The notes beneath the pieces were generated by a model, which did not search any database, was not told where the DNA came from, and saw only the letters and a list, made by a program, of their open reading frames with translations. The position numbers and the translations under genes were made by a program. Of a DNA stretch of 64,000 nucleotides, positions 8,413 through 18,163 are shown piece after piece; position 1 is the first letter of the stretch; each line of letters starts with the position of its first letter. The stretch comes from Methylobacillus flagellatus. Its GTDB lineage: Bacteria; Pseudomonadota; Gammaproteobacteria; Burkholderiales; Methylophilaceae. The stretch lies in NCBI RefSeq assembly GCF_005502435.1, contig NZ_SCOU01000004.1, forward strand, positions 124,001 to 188,000. Reading direction: 5' to 3'.

Positions 8413-9909
8413 ATGGAATTTAGCATAAAAAGCGGTAATCCGCAGAAGCAGCGCAGTGAATGTCTGATTCTGGGGGTGTATGAAGCACGCAAATTGACCG
8501 CGTCAGCCAAGCTGGTGGACGAGGCCAGCGACGGCTATCTGACCACGCTGCTTAAACGGGGCGACATCGAAGGCAAGCTGGCCAGCACATTATTGCTGCA
8601 GCAGGTGCCGGGCATCGCCGCAGAGCGCGTGCTGCTGGTGGGCCTGGGCAAAGAGCGTGAGCTGACCGAAGCTGGTTACCGCAAGGCCGTGCAGGCCTCC
8701 ATCAAGGCGCTTGCCAGTACGCCGGCGCGCAATGTCTACAGCTGTCTGGCTGAAGTGGCTATCAAGAAGCAGGATCTGGACTGGAAGGTGGCGCAACTGG
8801 TGGAAGCCGCGCAGGACAGCAGCTACCGCTACATCAGCCCGGTCGGCAAACCCAAGAGTACGGATAAGGGCGTCACCCACCTGGTGATCCATGCCGCTGG
8901 CGCTGGTGCAGGCAAGCTCGCTGAAGCCGGTCTCAAGCAAGGCCTGGCGGTCGCTGCGGGGGTCAGCCTGACCAAGGATCTGGGCAATCTGCCGCCCAAT
9001 ATCTGCACGCCCACCTACCTGGCTGAACAAGCCATCGCCATGGCCAAGCACTATGGCATGGAGGTGGAGGTGCTGGAGCGTGCCGACATGGAAAAGCTGG
9101 GCATGGGCTCCTTCCTGGGCGTGGCCCAGGGCAGTGTGCAGCCACCCAAGCTGATCGTGTTACAGCATAAAAAAGGCAAAAAGAGCCAGAAGCCGGTGGT
9201 GCTGGTAGGCAAAGGCATCACCTTTGATACCGGCGGCATCTCGCTCAAGCCGGGTGCCGAGATGGACGAGATGAAGTACGACATGTGCGGTGCCGCCAGC
9301 GTGCTCGGCACCTTCAAGACCTTGGGCGAGCTGGACCTGGCCATCAATGCGGTCGGCATCATCCCCACCTGCGAGAACATGCCGGATGCAGATGCGATCC
9401 GCCCCGGTGATGTGCTGACCAGCATGTCCGGCCAGACCATCGAAGTGCTCAATACCGATGCCGAAGGCCGTCTGATCCTGTGTGATGCGCTGACCTATGC
9501 CGAGCGTTTTGAGCCTGCAGCCGTGGTGGACATCGCCACACTGACCGGAGCTTGCGTGATCGCGCTGGGGCATCACGCCACCGGCCTGTTCAGCAACAAG
9601 GATGCGCTGGCCAAGGAGCTGCTGCAAGCTGGTGAAGCGGCGCTGGACCGTGCCTGGCACATGCCGCTGTGGGACGATTACCAGCCCCAGCTGGACAGCA
9701 ATTTCGCTGACATGGCCAATATCGGCGGTCGCGCGGGTGGCAGCATCACCGCTGCCTGCTTCCTGGCGCGTTATGCCAAGAAGTATGACTGGGCACACCT
9801 GGATATTGCCGGTACAGCCTGGAAATCTGGCAAGGAAAAGGGCGGCACCGGGCGTCCGGTCCCCATGCTGACCAGCTTCCTCAAGCGTCGTGCGGACAAG
9901 TCTGCCTGA
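8413..9909 (+). CDS. pepA: Leucyl aminopeptidase (PepA)
   Basis: A 498-residue M17 cytosol aminopeptidase, usual length for the family. The C-terminal catalytic domain shows the metal and active-site motifs GKGITFDTGGISLKPG (near residues 266-281), DEMKYDMCGAASVLG and the signature NTDAEGRL (near 347-354). It removes N-terminal residues from peptides in the cytoplasm as a hexamer; family members can also bind DNA in Xer recombination and pyrimidine regulation. A good ribosome binding site (GAGAGGAAAG) precedes the ATG. About 100 bases separate it from the divergent lptF start. Confidence 0.95.
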   Translation: MEFSIKSGNPQKQRSECLILGVYEARKLTASAKLVDEASDGYLTTLLKRGDIEGKLASTLLLQQVPGIAAERVLLVGLGKERELTEAGYRKAVQASIKALASTPARNVYSCLAEVAIKKQDLDWKVAQLVEAAQDSSYRYISPVGKPKSTDKGVTHLVIHAAGAGAGKLAEAGLKQGLAVAAGVSLTKDLGNLPPNICTPTYLAEQAIAMAKHYGMEVEVLERADMEKLGMGSFLGVAQGSVQPPKLIVLQHKKGKKSQKPVVLVGKGITFDTGGISLKPGAEMDEMKYDMCGAASVLGTFKTLGELDLAINAVGIIPTCENMPDADAIRPGDVLTSMSGQTIEVLNTDAEGRLILCDALTYAERFEPAAVVDIATLTGACVIALGHHATGLFSNKDALAKELLQAGEAALDRAWHMPLWDDYQPQLDSNFADMANIGGRAGGSITAACFLARYAKKYDWAHLDIAGTAWKSGKEKGGTGRPVPMLTSFLKRRADKSA

Positions 9910-9942
9910 GTGCATGCGGCGCGCTGAACACAGCATGGCGAA

Positions 9943-10380
9943 ATGGCGATGACGCGCATCGAGTTCTTCTTCAACGTCAGTGACAAGCTTCAGCATGCGC
10001 TGCAGCTGTCCGCCAAGGCGCTGGGGAAACGGCGCAAGCTGCTCATCTATGCGCAGAGCGCGGCGGAGGCGCAACGTTTCCAGCATCTGCTGTGGACGCA
10101 GGACGCGGTTTCTTTTCATGCCAACTGCAGCTCGGACGATGCCCTCGCGGCTGAAACCCCGCTGGTGGTCATGTGGCAGGATGGTGCGTTGCCGCATGAC
10201 GATATCCTGGTCAATCTGCACGCAGAGCAACCGCTGTGGTTCAGCCGCTTCACGCGCCTGATCGAAATCGTCGGGGTGGATGAAGCCGACAAAGCGGCGG
10301 CGCGTCAGCGCTACCGCTTTTACCGTGACCGTGGCTACGAGATCCGCAGTTTCGATGCCAACGGCGGGGCGCTGGTCTGA
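9943..10380 (+). CDS. holC: DNA polymerase III chi subunit
   Basis: A 143-145 residue HolC protein (MTRIEFFFNVSDK start, HDDILVNLHAEQP in the middle, ending RFYRDRGYEIRSFDANG). Chi with psi links the clamp loader to single-strand binding protein at the replication fork. Two ATGs two codons apart (9943, 9949) are possible; the second matches the family N-terminus. It follows pepA closely, a common order. The usual downstream neighbour valS is absent; instead a short unknown gene overlaps its stop. Confidence 0.92.
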   Translation: MAMTRIEFFFNVSDKLQHALQLSAKALGKRRKLLIYAQSAAEAQRFQHLLWTQDAVSFHANCSSDDALAAETPLVVMWQDGALPHDDILVNLHAEQPLWFSRFTRLIEIVGVDEADKAAARQRYRFYRDRGYEIRSFDANGGALV

Positions 10381-10685
10381 TGGCGCTGGAGCCGGAAGAC
10401 GACCTGACCCGCGTGCTGCGCCAGGTGCAGGCATTGAAACAGCACGAAGCCGCAGATCAGGATGTACCTGTGCTGGACCAGCCCTATCAGGGCGTGCCGC
10501 CGGCCTTGCCGGTGATGACGCCAGAGCTGGCCGCCGGTATGTTGATGAGCCTGCAGCCTGCGTTGCAGCTCATGGTCAAGGAAATGGTGCGCCAGGCTGT
10601 GCTGGAAGCGCAGTCAGCCGCGCCTGCGCTTGCTACCTCGTCACAGACTCAAGCTGGGGATACTCAACCCAGCAGCGAGCGATAG
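10380..10685 (+). CDS. Hypothetical protein following holC
   Basis: A 101-residue acidic, alanine- and glutamine-rich protein. Its ATG shares one base with the holC TGA, which supports translation by coupling. A predicted helix covers residues 7-22, then a proline-rich linker, then a helix rich in Met, Leu and Ala (about 47-78) and a disordered polar tail. No known domain is recognised. Its 3' end overlaps the convergent gcvH gene by 22 bases. Similar small proteins follow holC in related betaproteobacteria; a replisome link is only guessed from position. Confidence 0.65.
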   Translation: MALEPEDDLTRVLRQVQALKQHEAADQDVPVLDQPYQGVPPALPVMTPELAAGMLMSLQPALQLMVKEMVRQAVLEAQSAAPALATSSQTQAGDTQPSSER

Positions 10686-11041
10686 CCCTCGGCGCTCAGC
10701 AAGCGGCTGAGCTCAGCGGCATCTGCGGGGTTGAATTTGAAAATCCAGGCCTTGTAACAATCATCGTTGATCTGTTCCGGGTAATCGCCAAGGCTGCTGT
10801 TCACTGTGGTGACCGTGCCGTTCAGGGGCGCATGCAGGTCCGAGCCGGTTTTGACCGATTCCACCAGGCCGCATGGCGTTCCAGCCTGTAGTTGGGTGCC
10901 TGGTTTGGGCGCGTCCACGAACACGATGTCGCCGAGCAGGTCTTGCGCATAATCGGTGATGCCGGCCAGCCACTCACCGTCCGCACTGGGCGAGACCCAC
11001 AAATGTTCGTTGCTGTAATACAAAGTGTCAGGTATTTTCAT
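10664..11041 (-). CDS. gcvH: Glycine cleavage system H protein (lipoyl carrier)
   Basis: A 125-residue H protein. The lipoyl-lysine motif ESVKTGSDL is near residue 61-69 (lysine at about 63), within the usual biotinyl/lipoyl hammerhead, and the N-terminus has the expected YSNEHLWV. It carries the aminomethyl group between P and T proteins and can also serve as a lipoate acceptor for transfer to 2-oxoacid dehydrogenases. No gcvT or gcvP is adjacent; lipB and lipA, which would lipoylate it, are at 47.5-49.1 kb. It is divergent from the PBP7 gene. Confidence 0.9.
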   Translation of the reverse strand: MKIPDTLYYSNEHLWVSPSADGEWLAGITDYAQDLLGDIVFVDAPKPGTQLQAGTPCGLVESVKTGSDLHAPLNGTVTTVNSSLGDYPEQINDDCYKAWIFKFNPADAAELSRLLSAEGYRSLLG

Positions 11042-11241
11042 GCTTGCCTGTGCTGAGCTTAAATGTTGATTTGAGAATGTTGAATCGGCTAATTCATTTT
11101 CGCACAGGCGAAATCACCTCGCTAGCGCCGCTTGTTCTGCAGTTCATAAATAGTTTAAAAAAATGCGGCATCTAGATGACATTGTTGAATATTTTAGATA
11201 GTATCGGCTTACCAGATTTGGGCTGAGCCAGGGGTTGGACC
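11042..11241. promoter_or_regulatory. AT-rich divergent intergenic region gcvH / pbpG
   Basis: These 200 bases between two divergent starts are clearly richer in A and T than the surrounding genes (a TTTAAAAAAAT run near 11154-11164), as expected for promoters on both strands. I cannot assign -35/-10 pairs with confidence, and no riboswitch fold is evident by eye. Confidence 0.4.
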
Positions 11242-12219
11242 ATGATGATCAAGCAATATCAGGTAATTGGGCTGGCGCTTGCCTTGCTGTTATCGCCAAT
11301 GGCGATGGCGCAAAAGCACACAAAACAACAAACAGCGCATGCTCGCCCGGCCAGCAAGCCAGTGCCGCGTGATCTGGATGTCGATCCCATCAAAACCGAG
11401 CTCACAGCGGATGGCCAGCTGAATCTGGCATCCGCCAAGGCCATGATCGTACGCCAGTCCACGGGCGAAACCCTGTACGCCAAGAATGCCAATGCACCCA
11501 CCCCTATCGCGTCCTTGACCAAGCTGATGACGGCCATGGTGGTGCTGGATGCCGGCCTGCCCATGGACGATGTGATCCGCATCAACGATGCCGATGTCGA
11601 CACCCTCAAGGGCACAGGTTCACGTTTGCGGCTTGGTACCGAGCTATCCCGCCGCGAATTGCTGGAGATCGCGCTAGTGGCTTCGGAGAACCGTGCTGCA
11701 TCCGCGCTGGGGCGCAGCTATCCGGGCGGGGCTAGTGCGTTCATCCGTGCCATGAACACTAAGGCCAAGCTGTTGGGCATGATGGACACGCGCTTTGCCG
11801 ATTCCACCGGCCTCAATACCGGCAACATCTCCACCGCAGAAGACCTGGTCAAGCTGGTGAATGCCGCCTATCAATATAACGACATCCGCGCCGTCAGTAC
11901 CCTGGCCACCAGCGATGTGCCGGTGCGCGGTCTGCGCGACCCTTTGCACTATATGAACACCAATGCGCTGGTGCGCAAGGGCGAATGGGTGATCGGCTTG
12001 TCCAAGACCGGCTACATCAAGGAAGCTGGCCGCTGTCTGGTGATGCAGGCTGAGATCTCAGGCGAACCCTTGATCATCGTATTGCTGGATTCACAAGGCA
12101 AGAACTCGCGCCTAGGGGATGCGCAGCGCATCCGCAAGTGGCTGGAGCAGGGTAATCTGCTGACCGCAGGGCTAGCCAAGCCGCGTCTGCACTTGAGCGA
12201 GTTCAACAGCCAGCATTGA
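11242..12219 (+). CDS. pbpG: D-alanyl-D-alanine endopeptidase (PBP7 type)
   Basis: A 325-residue peptidase S11 protein with a signal peptide (residues 1-23, cut after AMA). Active-site motifs are all present: S91-x-x-K94 (SLTK), S148-E-N150 and K255-T-G. The length and the lack of the extra C-terminal domain of DacA/C put it with PbpG, which cleaves DD-crosslinks in the periplasm. ATG codons occur at 11242 and 11245; GGGG upstream serves either. A hairpin after the stop may end transcription. Confidence 0.9.
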   Translation: MMIKQYQVIGLALALLLSPMAMAQKHTKQQTAHARPASKPVPRDLDVDPIKTELTADGQLNLASAKAMIVRQSTGETLYAKNANAPTPIASLTKLMTAMVVLDAGLPMDDVIRINDADVDTLKGTGSRLRLGTELSRRELLEIALVASENRAASALGRSYPGGASAFIRAMNTKAKLLGMMDTRFADSTGLNTGNISTAEDLVKLVNAAYQYNDIRAVSTLATSDVPVRGLRDPLHYMNTNALVRKGEWVIGLSKTGYIKEAGRCLVMQAEISGEPLIIVLLDSQGKNSRLGDAQRIRKWLEQGNLLTAGLAKPRLHLSEFNSQH

Positions 12220-12280
12220 TCATCAGCTGTCATGGTGGGAACCCGGCTTGGTCCCGGCTTGCACCTTGCACATCCCATCA

Positions 12281-12312
12281 ATGACTACGCCAGCTTACGC
12301 TGGCGTAGTCAT
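12281..12312. terminator. Perfect 14-bp hairpin between convergent pbpG and topA
   Basis: ATGACTACGCCAGC at 12281-12294 pairs perfectly with 12299-12312 around the loop TTAC. It lies midway between two converging genes, so it can act on both strands. A clear U-tract is missing on either side, so rho-independent function is probable but not certain. Confidence 0.65.
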
Positions 12313-12341
12313 TTCAGCCCTTGCAGGCTACTGTGCTTGGT

Positions 12342-14999
12342 TCAAGCTGCCGACTTGACTGCCGGTTTTTTTACAGTCCGAGGCTTGGGGGCGGCTTTTG
12401 CTGCTGCTGGTTTGCTGGCGGTGCTGGCTTTTTTAGCCACCGGCTTTTTAGCTGGCGTGGCTTTTTCGGCAGGCGCTTTCTTGGCTGCAACGGTCTTTTT
12501 GGTGGTGGTTTTGCTGACCTTGGCCTTGCTTGCCGTTTTGCTAGCAGGCTTTTTGGTGCCGCCGTCTTTTTCGACTTTGGCAGCTAACAGGCTCAGCGCG
12601 TCTTCAAACGACAGCGATTCAGGTTCCTGTGATTTGGGCAGCGTGGCGCGCACTTTGCCGTGCTGCACATAAGGACCATAGCGGCCTGCGTAGATGGCGA
12701 CGGGCGCTTCATCCGAGGGGTGTTTGCCCAGCTCGCGCAGCGGTGCTGGGCCGGCATTGGCTTGTGCCAGCAGTTCCACGGCGCGGTTGAGGTCGATCTC
12801 GAACACGCTGTCCGACTTGGGGATGGATTTGAACTTGCCATCGTGATTCACATACGGCCCGAAACGGCCCAGATTGGCGACGATCTTCTTGCCGGTCTCC
12901 GGGTGCTGACCCAGGTCGCGCGGCAAGGCGATGAGCTTTTGTGCCACGGCTAGATTAACATCGGCCAGCACGATCTCCTTGGGGATGCTGACGCGTTTGG
13001 GTTTCTTCTTGGCATCCGCTTCCGGCAAGCCCAGCTGCAGATAGGGGCCATACGGGCCGTTGAGCAGCAGGATATCCTTGCCGGTTTCGGCATCGCTGCC
13101 GATCACGGTGGGTTCGCCGGCCGGGTTGCCCGTGTTCTCGTTGCGGATATAGTCGCATTCCGGATAGCCGGTACAGCCCACGAACATGCCATATTTGCCC
13201 AGCCGTTTGCTCAGAGGCTTGCTGCACTTGGGACAGTCTTCACCTGTCAGTTCGTGCGTCATGTCGGCCCGGTCGATATTGGCCTTGTCCTTCACCTGCT
13301 GATTGAAGCCGGTCCAGAAATCTTCCAGCACCGGGATCCAGTCGCGCTCGCCTTCGGCGATGTTGTCCAGCTCGTTTTCCAGATTGGCAGTGAAGTCATA
13401 ATCCACATAGCGCGTGAAGTGCTCGGTCAGGAACTTGTTGACCACGCGGCCCACATCGGTGGGCGTGAAGCGCTTTTTATCCAGCAGCACATACTCGCGA
13501 TCCTGCAGCGTGGAGATGATGCTGGCATAGGTGGACGGCCGGCCGATACCGTACTCTTCCAGCACCTTCACCAGGCTGGCTTCGGAATAGCGCGGGGGTG
13601 GTTCGGTGAAATGCTGATCACCGAAGATCTTTTCCACGTCCAGCACTTCGCCGGTTTCCAGATGCGGCAGCTTGGCTTCGGATTCTTCTTCCTCGTCGTC
13701 CACGCCTTCCATGTAAACCGCGATAAAACCCGGGAAGATCATGGTCTGGCCGCTGGCACGGAACAGATTGGCTTCCGAGCCTACAGCAAGGTCTACGCTG
13801 ACGGCATCGAATCTGGCAGGCGCCATCTGACAGGCCAAGGCCCGCTTCCAGATCATTTCATACAGCTTGAACTGTTCGTCGCTGAGGAAGGCACGCACGC
13901 TGGCTGGCGTGCGCGAGATGTCGGTAGGGCGGATCGCCTCATGTGCCTCCTGGGCGTTCTTGGCCTTGGTTTTGTACATGATGGGCGAGCGTGGCAGGTA
14001 ATCGCCAGCGAAGTTCTTTTTGATGTAATCGCGGATCTGCATCACCGCTTCGGCCGCGATGCTGAACGAGTCGGTACGCATATAGGTGATCAGGCCGACC
14101 GCGCCACCACCGATGTCGATACCTTCATACAGTTGCTGCGCCACGCGCATGGCACGGCTGGTGGTGAAGCCCAGTTTGCGCACGGCTTCCTGTTGCAGCG
14201 TGGAGGTGGTGAACGGCGCGGCCGGGCTGCGGTTACGCTGTTTCTTCTCGACCCGGCTGACGGTGGCTTTGCCGGCACTGGCCAGCAGCAGGCGACCGAC
14301 GATGGTTTCCTGCTGTTCACGCGTGGTGACGGTGAATTGTTCGACCTTTTCACCCTCCAGCTGGATCAGGCGCGCATCGAAATGATGCTGATGTTTGCGG
14401 CTGTCGAGATGGATGGTCCAGTATTCGCGGCTGACGAAGGCTTCGATCTCCAGCTCGCGTTCCACGATCAGGCGCAGCGCCGGGCTCTGTACACGGCCTG
14501 CGGACAAACCGCGGCGGATCTTCTTCCACAACAGCGGCGACAGATTGAAACCCACCAGGTAATCCAGCGCACGGCGCGCCTGTTGCGCATTGACCAGCGG
14601 CATGGAGATATCACGCGGGTTCTCGATGGCATGTTCCACCGCGCTCTTGGTGATCTCGTGGAACACCACGCGCTTGATCAGCTTGTTCTTGACCAGCTTC
14701 TTCTGGTTCAGGATCTCGGCGATATGCCAGGAGATGGCTTCCCCTTCGCGGTCCGGGTCGGTGGCGAGGTAGATGGCATCAGCCACTTTGACTGCTTTGG
14801 CGATCGCGTCCACATGCCGGGCGTTACGATCGATCACCTCGTACTGCATGGCAAAGTTCTGCTCCGGGTTGACCGCGCCGGTCTTGGGCACCAGGTCACG
14901 TACGTGACCATAGGACGCCAGTACCTCGAAGTCCTTGCCCAGATATTTCTTGAGGGTTTTGGCCTTGGAGGGCGATTCGACGATAAGCAGTTTGGACAT
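12342..14999 (-). CDS. topA: DNA topoisomerase I
   Basis: An 885-residue type IA topoisomerase that relaxes negative supercoils. The N-terminal Toprim domain begins MSKLLIVESPSKAKT, the catalytic tyrosine is in ITYMRTDSFS, and the C-terminal part has a four-cysteine zinc ribbon (CPKC...CTGYPEC) followed by three GPYGPY/GRFGPY/GRYGPY repeats of the Topo C-terminal type. The last 75 residues or so are a lysine/alanine-rich tail, expected to bind nucleic acid. The start is the ATG at MSKLL; a longer frame adds 20 residues without similarity. Confidence 0.95.
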   Translation of the reverse strand: MSKLLIVESPSKAKTLKKYLGKDFEVLASYGHVRDLVPKTGAVNPEQNFAMQYEVIDRNARHVDAIAKAVKVADAIYLATDPDREGEAISWHIAEILNQKKLVKNKLIKRVVFHEITKSAVEHAIENPRDISMPLVNAQQARRALDYLVGFNLSPLLWKKIRRGLSAGRVQSPALRLIVERELEIEAFVSREYWTIHLDSRKHQHHFDARLIQLEGEKVEQFTVTTREQQETIVGRLLLASAGKATVSRVEKKQRNRSPAAPFTTSTLQQEAVRKLGFTTSRAMRVAQQLYEGIDIGGGAVGLITYMRTDSFSIAAEAVMQIRDYIKKNFAGDYLPRSPIMYKTKAKNAQEAHEAIRPTDISRTPASVRAFLSDEQFKLYEMIWKRALACQMAPARFDAVSVDLAVGSEANLFRASGQTMIFPGFIAVYMEGVDDEEEESEAKLPHLETGEVLDVEKIFGDQHFTEPPPRYSEASLVKVLEEYGIGRPSTYASIISTLQDREYVLLDKKRFTPTDVGRVVNKFLTEHFTRYVDYDFTANLENELDNIAEGERDWIPVLEDFWTGFNQQVKDKANIDRADMTHELTGEDCPKCSKPLSKRLGKYGMFVGCTGYPECDYIRNENTGNPAGEPTVIGSDAETGKDILLLNGPYGPYLQLGLPEADAKKKPKRVSIPKEIVLADVNLAVAQKLIALPRDLGQHPETGKKIVANLGRFGPYVNHDGKFKSIPKSDSVFEIDLNRAVELLAQANAGPAPLRELGKHPSDEAPVAIYAGRYGPYVQHGKVRATLPKSQEPESLSFEDALSLLAAKVEKDGGTKKPASKTASKAKVSKTTTKKTVAAKKAPAEKATPAKKPVAKKASTASKPAAAKAAPKPRTVKKPAVKSAA

Positions 15000-15164
15000 T
15001 AAGTGGCGATTCAGGTGGGAGTCGGGCAGATGATAAGAGTAAACGCCAGCCAAGAGCAAGGAGACCGCATGGCCTGACGCTGTATGTTCAAGACAAATCA
15101 GGCTTTTTTAATGAATTCTGCCCTTGCTCGCATGGTGTGCCGGGGGTCGTGGCCCAGGCATGGC

Positions 15165-16151
15165 TCATGCCTGCACTTCTGGCAACTGGGTTTCGGGCAT
15201 CAGGGTTTCAGGTGTGCGCGCTTCAGGAAAATCGAGGTTCCAGACATTCTTGCGCACGAATTCGATGCGGTTGGCTTCGACATGCTCCAGCGTGAGTGCG
15301 CCATCTGCGGGTAGCTCCACGCCATCGAACAACGTGTCTTCGGGGCGGGCGTTGTTGCTGCTCAGGCCTTTGAAATCGAACAGTGTGGTATCGGCCAGAT
15401 GCGAAGGCTCCACATTGGTCAGGGCACGGAAGATATTGTTCACACGGCCCGGCTGTTCGCGCTCCCAGGCGTTCAGCATGTCCTTGACCTTCTGGCGTTG
15501 CAGATTCTCCTGTGAGCCGCACAGGTCGCACGGAATGATGGGGAACTGCATGCTACGCGCGTAGCTGGCGATGTCCTTCTCGGCGCAGTAGGTCAGTGGG
15601 CGTATCACCACATGGCGGCCATCATTGGTGCCCAGCTTGGGCGGCATGGCTTTCAGCTTGGCACCGAAGAACAGGTTGAGGAACAGGGTTTCGACGATGT
15701 CATCGCGATGATGGCCGAGCGCGATCTTGGTGGCACCCAGTTCGGTGGCGGTGCGGTAGATGATGCCACGGCGCAAGCGCGAACACAGCGAACAAGTGGT
15801 TTTGCCTTCCGGGATCTTTTCCTTGACGATGGAATAGGTGTCCGCCTCGACGATGCGGTATTCCACGCCCAGCTTCGCCAGATAGGCCGGCAGCACATCG
15901 GCGGGAAAGCCCGGCTGCTTCTGATCCAGATTCATGGCGATCAGCTTGAAATCGATGGGCGCGCGTTCCTGCAGCGCCAGCAGGATCATCAGCAGGGCAT
16001 GCGAATCCTTGCCGCCGCTCATGCACACCAGCACGATGTCACCTTCTTCGATCATGTTGTAATCGCCAATGGCTTTGCCGGTGGCGCTGATCAGGCCGTT
16101 GCGCAGCTTGAGGAAGTTGCCGGAAACGTCGTCGGGATAATGCTGGGTCAT
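15165..16151 (-). CDS. ttcA: tRNA 2-thiocytidine(32) synthetase TtcA
   Basis: A 328-residue PP-loop ATPase. SGGKDS is at residues 45-50, and two CxxC pairs (TTCSLCSR and PCDLCGS) provide the Fe-S ligands that define TtcA. It thiolates cytidine 32 in certain tRNAs in the cytoplasm. The C-terminal 60 residues after FDFKGL are acidic and variable. The ATG at MTQHYP was chosen over an upstream in-frame ATG that lies inside the neighbouring gene. It follows the SDR gene with 34 bases between them and is probably co-transcribed with it. Confidence 0.93.
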   Translation of the reverse strand: MTQHYPDDVSGNFLKLRNGLISATGKAIGDYNMIEEGDIVLVCMSGGKDSHALLMILLALQERAPIDFKLIAMNLDQKQPGFPADVLPAYLAKLGVEYRIVEADTYSIVKEKIPEGKTTCSLCSRLRRGIIYRTATELGATKIALGHHRDDIVETLFLNLFFGAKLKAMPPKLGTNDGRHVVIRPLTYCAEKDIASYARSMQFPIIPCDLCGSQENLQRQKVKDMLNAWEREQPGRVNNIFRALTNVEPSHLADTTLFDFKGLSSNNARPEDTLFDGVELPADGALTLEHVEANRIEFVRKNVWNLDFPEARTPETLMPETQLPEVQA

Positions 16152-16185
16152 GGTGGGTGCAGTATGAGTTTGGCCGCCGTGGCGG

Positions 16186-16938
16186 TTATAGGTTAAGAGA
16201 GCGGCCGCCATCGACCGCGATGACCTGGCCGGTGATGAAGGGTGCGTCCTGGATCAGGAAACGCACCGCCTTGGCCACATCGTTGCCTTCGCCTATGCGC
16301 TTCAGCAGGGTTTGCGAGATGACGCGCTGGCGATACACCTCATCGAATTGCGGATTGTCTTCCGGCCACAGCACCGGGCCGGGCGCTACCGCGTTGACGC
16401 GCACTTCCGGGGCCAGTTCATGCGCCAGCGATTTGGTCAGTGTCATCAGGCCAGCCTTGGCCACACTGTAGACCACATAGCCCTTCTTGGGGCGCTCGAC
16501 GTGCATGTCGGTGATGTTGACGATGCAGCCTTGCTGCTTCTTCAGTTCTGGCGCGGCGGCCTGTGACAGGAACAATGGCGCTTTGAGGTTGGAGCCGACC
16601 AGATCGGTCCAGTCCGGCTCGGTGATCTCGCCGATCTCGGTCGCATAATAGGTGGAGGCGTTGTTGATGAGCACATCCAGCTTGCCGAAGCGGCTGACGG
16701 TCTCCTGGATCAGGGTGGGTAGAACTGCCAGATTGAGCAGGTCGCCCTGGATGATGGCCACCGAGTTGGGGCGTTGCAGATTCAGTTCCGCCTGCAGGGC
16801 ACGTGCTTCGCCCACCGAGCTACGGTAATGGATCATCAGGTCGGCACCACTGGCGTGCAGCAGGCGGCAGATCGCCGCGCCTACGCGTCTGGCGCCGCCA
16901 GTAATCAGTACCACCTTGTTTTGCAATGCAGAGTTCAC
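16186..16938 (-). CDS. Pteridine reductase-like short-chain dehydrogenase
   Basis: A 250-residue SDR. The cofactor motif is [11 protein letters not shown] near residues 14-24 (the arginines favour NADPH), NNAST follows, and the catalytic Tyr-Lys is YSVAK near 157-161. The PGPVLWPED segment and overall pattern resemble pteridine reductase/FolM proteins that reduce dihydrobiopterin or dihydrofolate derivatives; methylotrophs use tetrahydrofolate and tetrahydromethanopterin, so this activity would fit, but substrate is inferred. It is divergent from the MidA-like gene. Confidence 0.82.
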   Translation of the reverse strand: MNSALQNKVVLITGGARRVGAAICRLLHASGADLMIHYRSSVGEARALQAELNLQRPNSVAIIQGDLLNLAVLPTLIQETVSRFGKLDVLINNASTYYATEIGEITEPDWTDLVGSNLKAPLFLSQAAAPELKKQQGCIVNITDMHVERPKKGYVVYSVAKAGLMTLTKSLAHELAPEVRVNAVAPGPVLWPEDNPQFDEVYRQRVISQTLLKRIGEGNDVAKAVRFLIQDAPFITGQVIAVDGGRSLNL

Positions 16939-16991
16939 GGGGTTCCCATCAATACTGAAGATTCGATCAGTGGCGGCATTATAATCTGTCC

Positions 16992-18134
16992 ATGAGTCGA
17001 TTACCCGTTCCAGATCAAGACGCTCGCCAGGCGAGTCAGCAACTTGTGCAGCACATCACACAACAGATCCGTGCGGCTGGCGGCTGGATGCCATTCTCCG
17101 ATTACATGCATGCGGCGCTGTATACGGCTGGCCTCGGTTATTACAGCGGCGGGGCGCAAAAGTTCGGGGCTGATGGTGATTTCGTCACCGCGCCGGAGAT
17201 CTCGCCATTGTTCGCGCAGAGCCTGGCCGATCAGTTGGCGGAGGTGTTGCGCGAAACCGGTGGGGACGTGCTGGAGCTGGGGGCGGGTCGTGGTCGCCTT
17301 GCCGCGCAGCTGTTGCTGGCGCTGGAGGCATCGCAATGCCTGCCTGCGCGTTATCTGATCCTTGAGGTCAGTGCCCAGTTGCGTGCCGAGCAGCAGACCC
17401 ATATCGCCTGCCTGCCTCAACATCTGGCGCAGCGTGTGCACTGGCTGGACGGCTTGCCCGAGGCATTGACCGGGGTAGTGATCGGCAACGAGGTGCTGGA
17501 TGCCCTGCCAGTCGAGGTGCTGGAGCTGGGCGATACTGGCTGGAATACGCTGGGTGTCGCCGAACAGGACGACGGATTCATCTGGCAAGCCCGCCCTTTG
17601 CTGCAAGTGCCCGCTGCAGTGCAGGGCATGGACCTGCCACCCGGCTACATCACAGAGCACTGTCCGGCGGCGAGCGCGCTGGTCTCCAGCCTGGCTGAGC
17701 GTCTTGTTGCAGGGCTGCTGCTGTTCATCGATTATGGGTTTGCACGCGCCGAGTATTACCACCCGCAGCGCAGGCAAGGCACCTTGATGTGCCATTACCG
17801 GCATCATGCACATGGGGACCCGTTCTTCTTCCCCGGCCTGCAGGACATCACCGCCCATGTGGATTTCAGCGCGGTGGCGGAGGCTGCTGCGCCCGCACTG
17901 GCTCTGCTGGGTTATACGGGGCAGGCACAGTTCCTTATCAATTGCGGCATCACCCAGCATCTGGCGGCTGTTTCTGCGGCAGATGCTGCGCAGTATCTGC
18001 CGCTGGCAGCAGCAGCGCAGAAACTGTTGTCGCCTGCCGAGATGGGCGAGTTATTCAAAGTGATCGCGCTCGGACGTGGCGTACAGGGGCCGCTGCGCGG
18101 TTTTCGGCGTGGCGATCGCAGCCACACGCTATAA
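16992..18134 (+). CDS. MidA/NDUFAF7-type SAM-dependent methyltransferase
   Basis: A 380-residue protein of the DUF185 (MidA) family. The SAM-binding motif is [14 protein letters not shown] near residues 88-101, and [13 protein letters not shown] near 163 is a second family signature. Mitochondrial relatives methylate an arginine of a complex I subunit; the bacterial target is not established. The ATG start is 53 bases from the divergent SDR start. It is followed by trmB after 29 bases, so the two are probably co-transcribed. Confidence 0.85.
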   Translation: MSRLPVPDQDARQASQQLVQHITQQIRAAGGWMPFSDYMHAALYTAGLGYYSGGAQKFGADGDFVTAPEISPLFAQSLADQLAEVLRETGGDVLELGAGRGRLAAQLLLALEASQCLPARYLILEVSAQLRAEQQTHIACLPQHLAQRVHWLDGLPEALTGVVIGNEVLDALPVEVLELGDTGWNTLGVAEQDDGFIWQARPLLQVPAAVQGMDLPPGYITEHCPAASALVSSLAERLVAGLLLFIDYGFARAEYYHPQRRQGTLMCHYRHHAHGDPFFFPGLQDITAHVDFSAVAEAAAPALALLGYTGQAQFLINCGITQHLAAVSAADAAQYLPLAAAAQKLLSPAEMGELFKVIALGRGVQGPLRGFRRGDRSHTL

Positions 18135-18163
18135 TCTGCGCTTTTTTTCAAGGACGGTGGGTC

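Noticed and set aside
9160-10434. A 424-codon minus-strand frame opposite pepA and holC
   Set aside because: Antisense to two recognised genes, with no domain and unusual composition.
13254-15002. A 582-codon open frame on the plus strand
   Set aside because: It is exactly opposite topA, which has unmistakable domains; long antisense frames are common in GC-rich DNA. No domain or start signal is seen.
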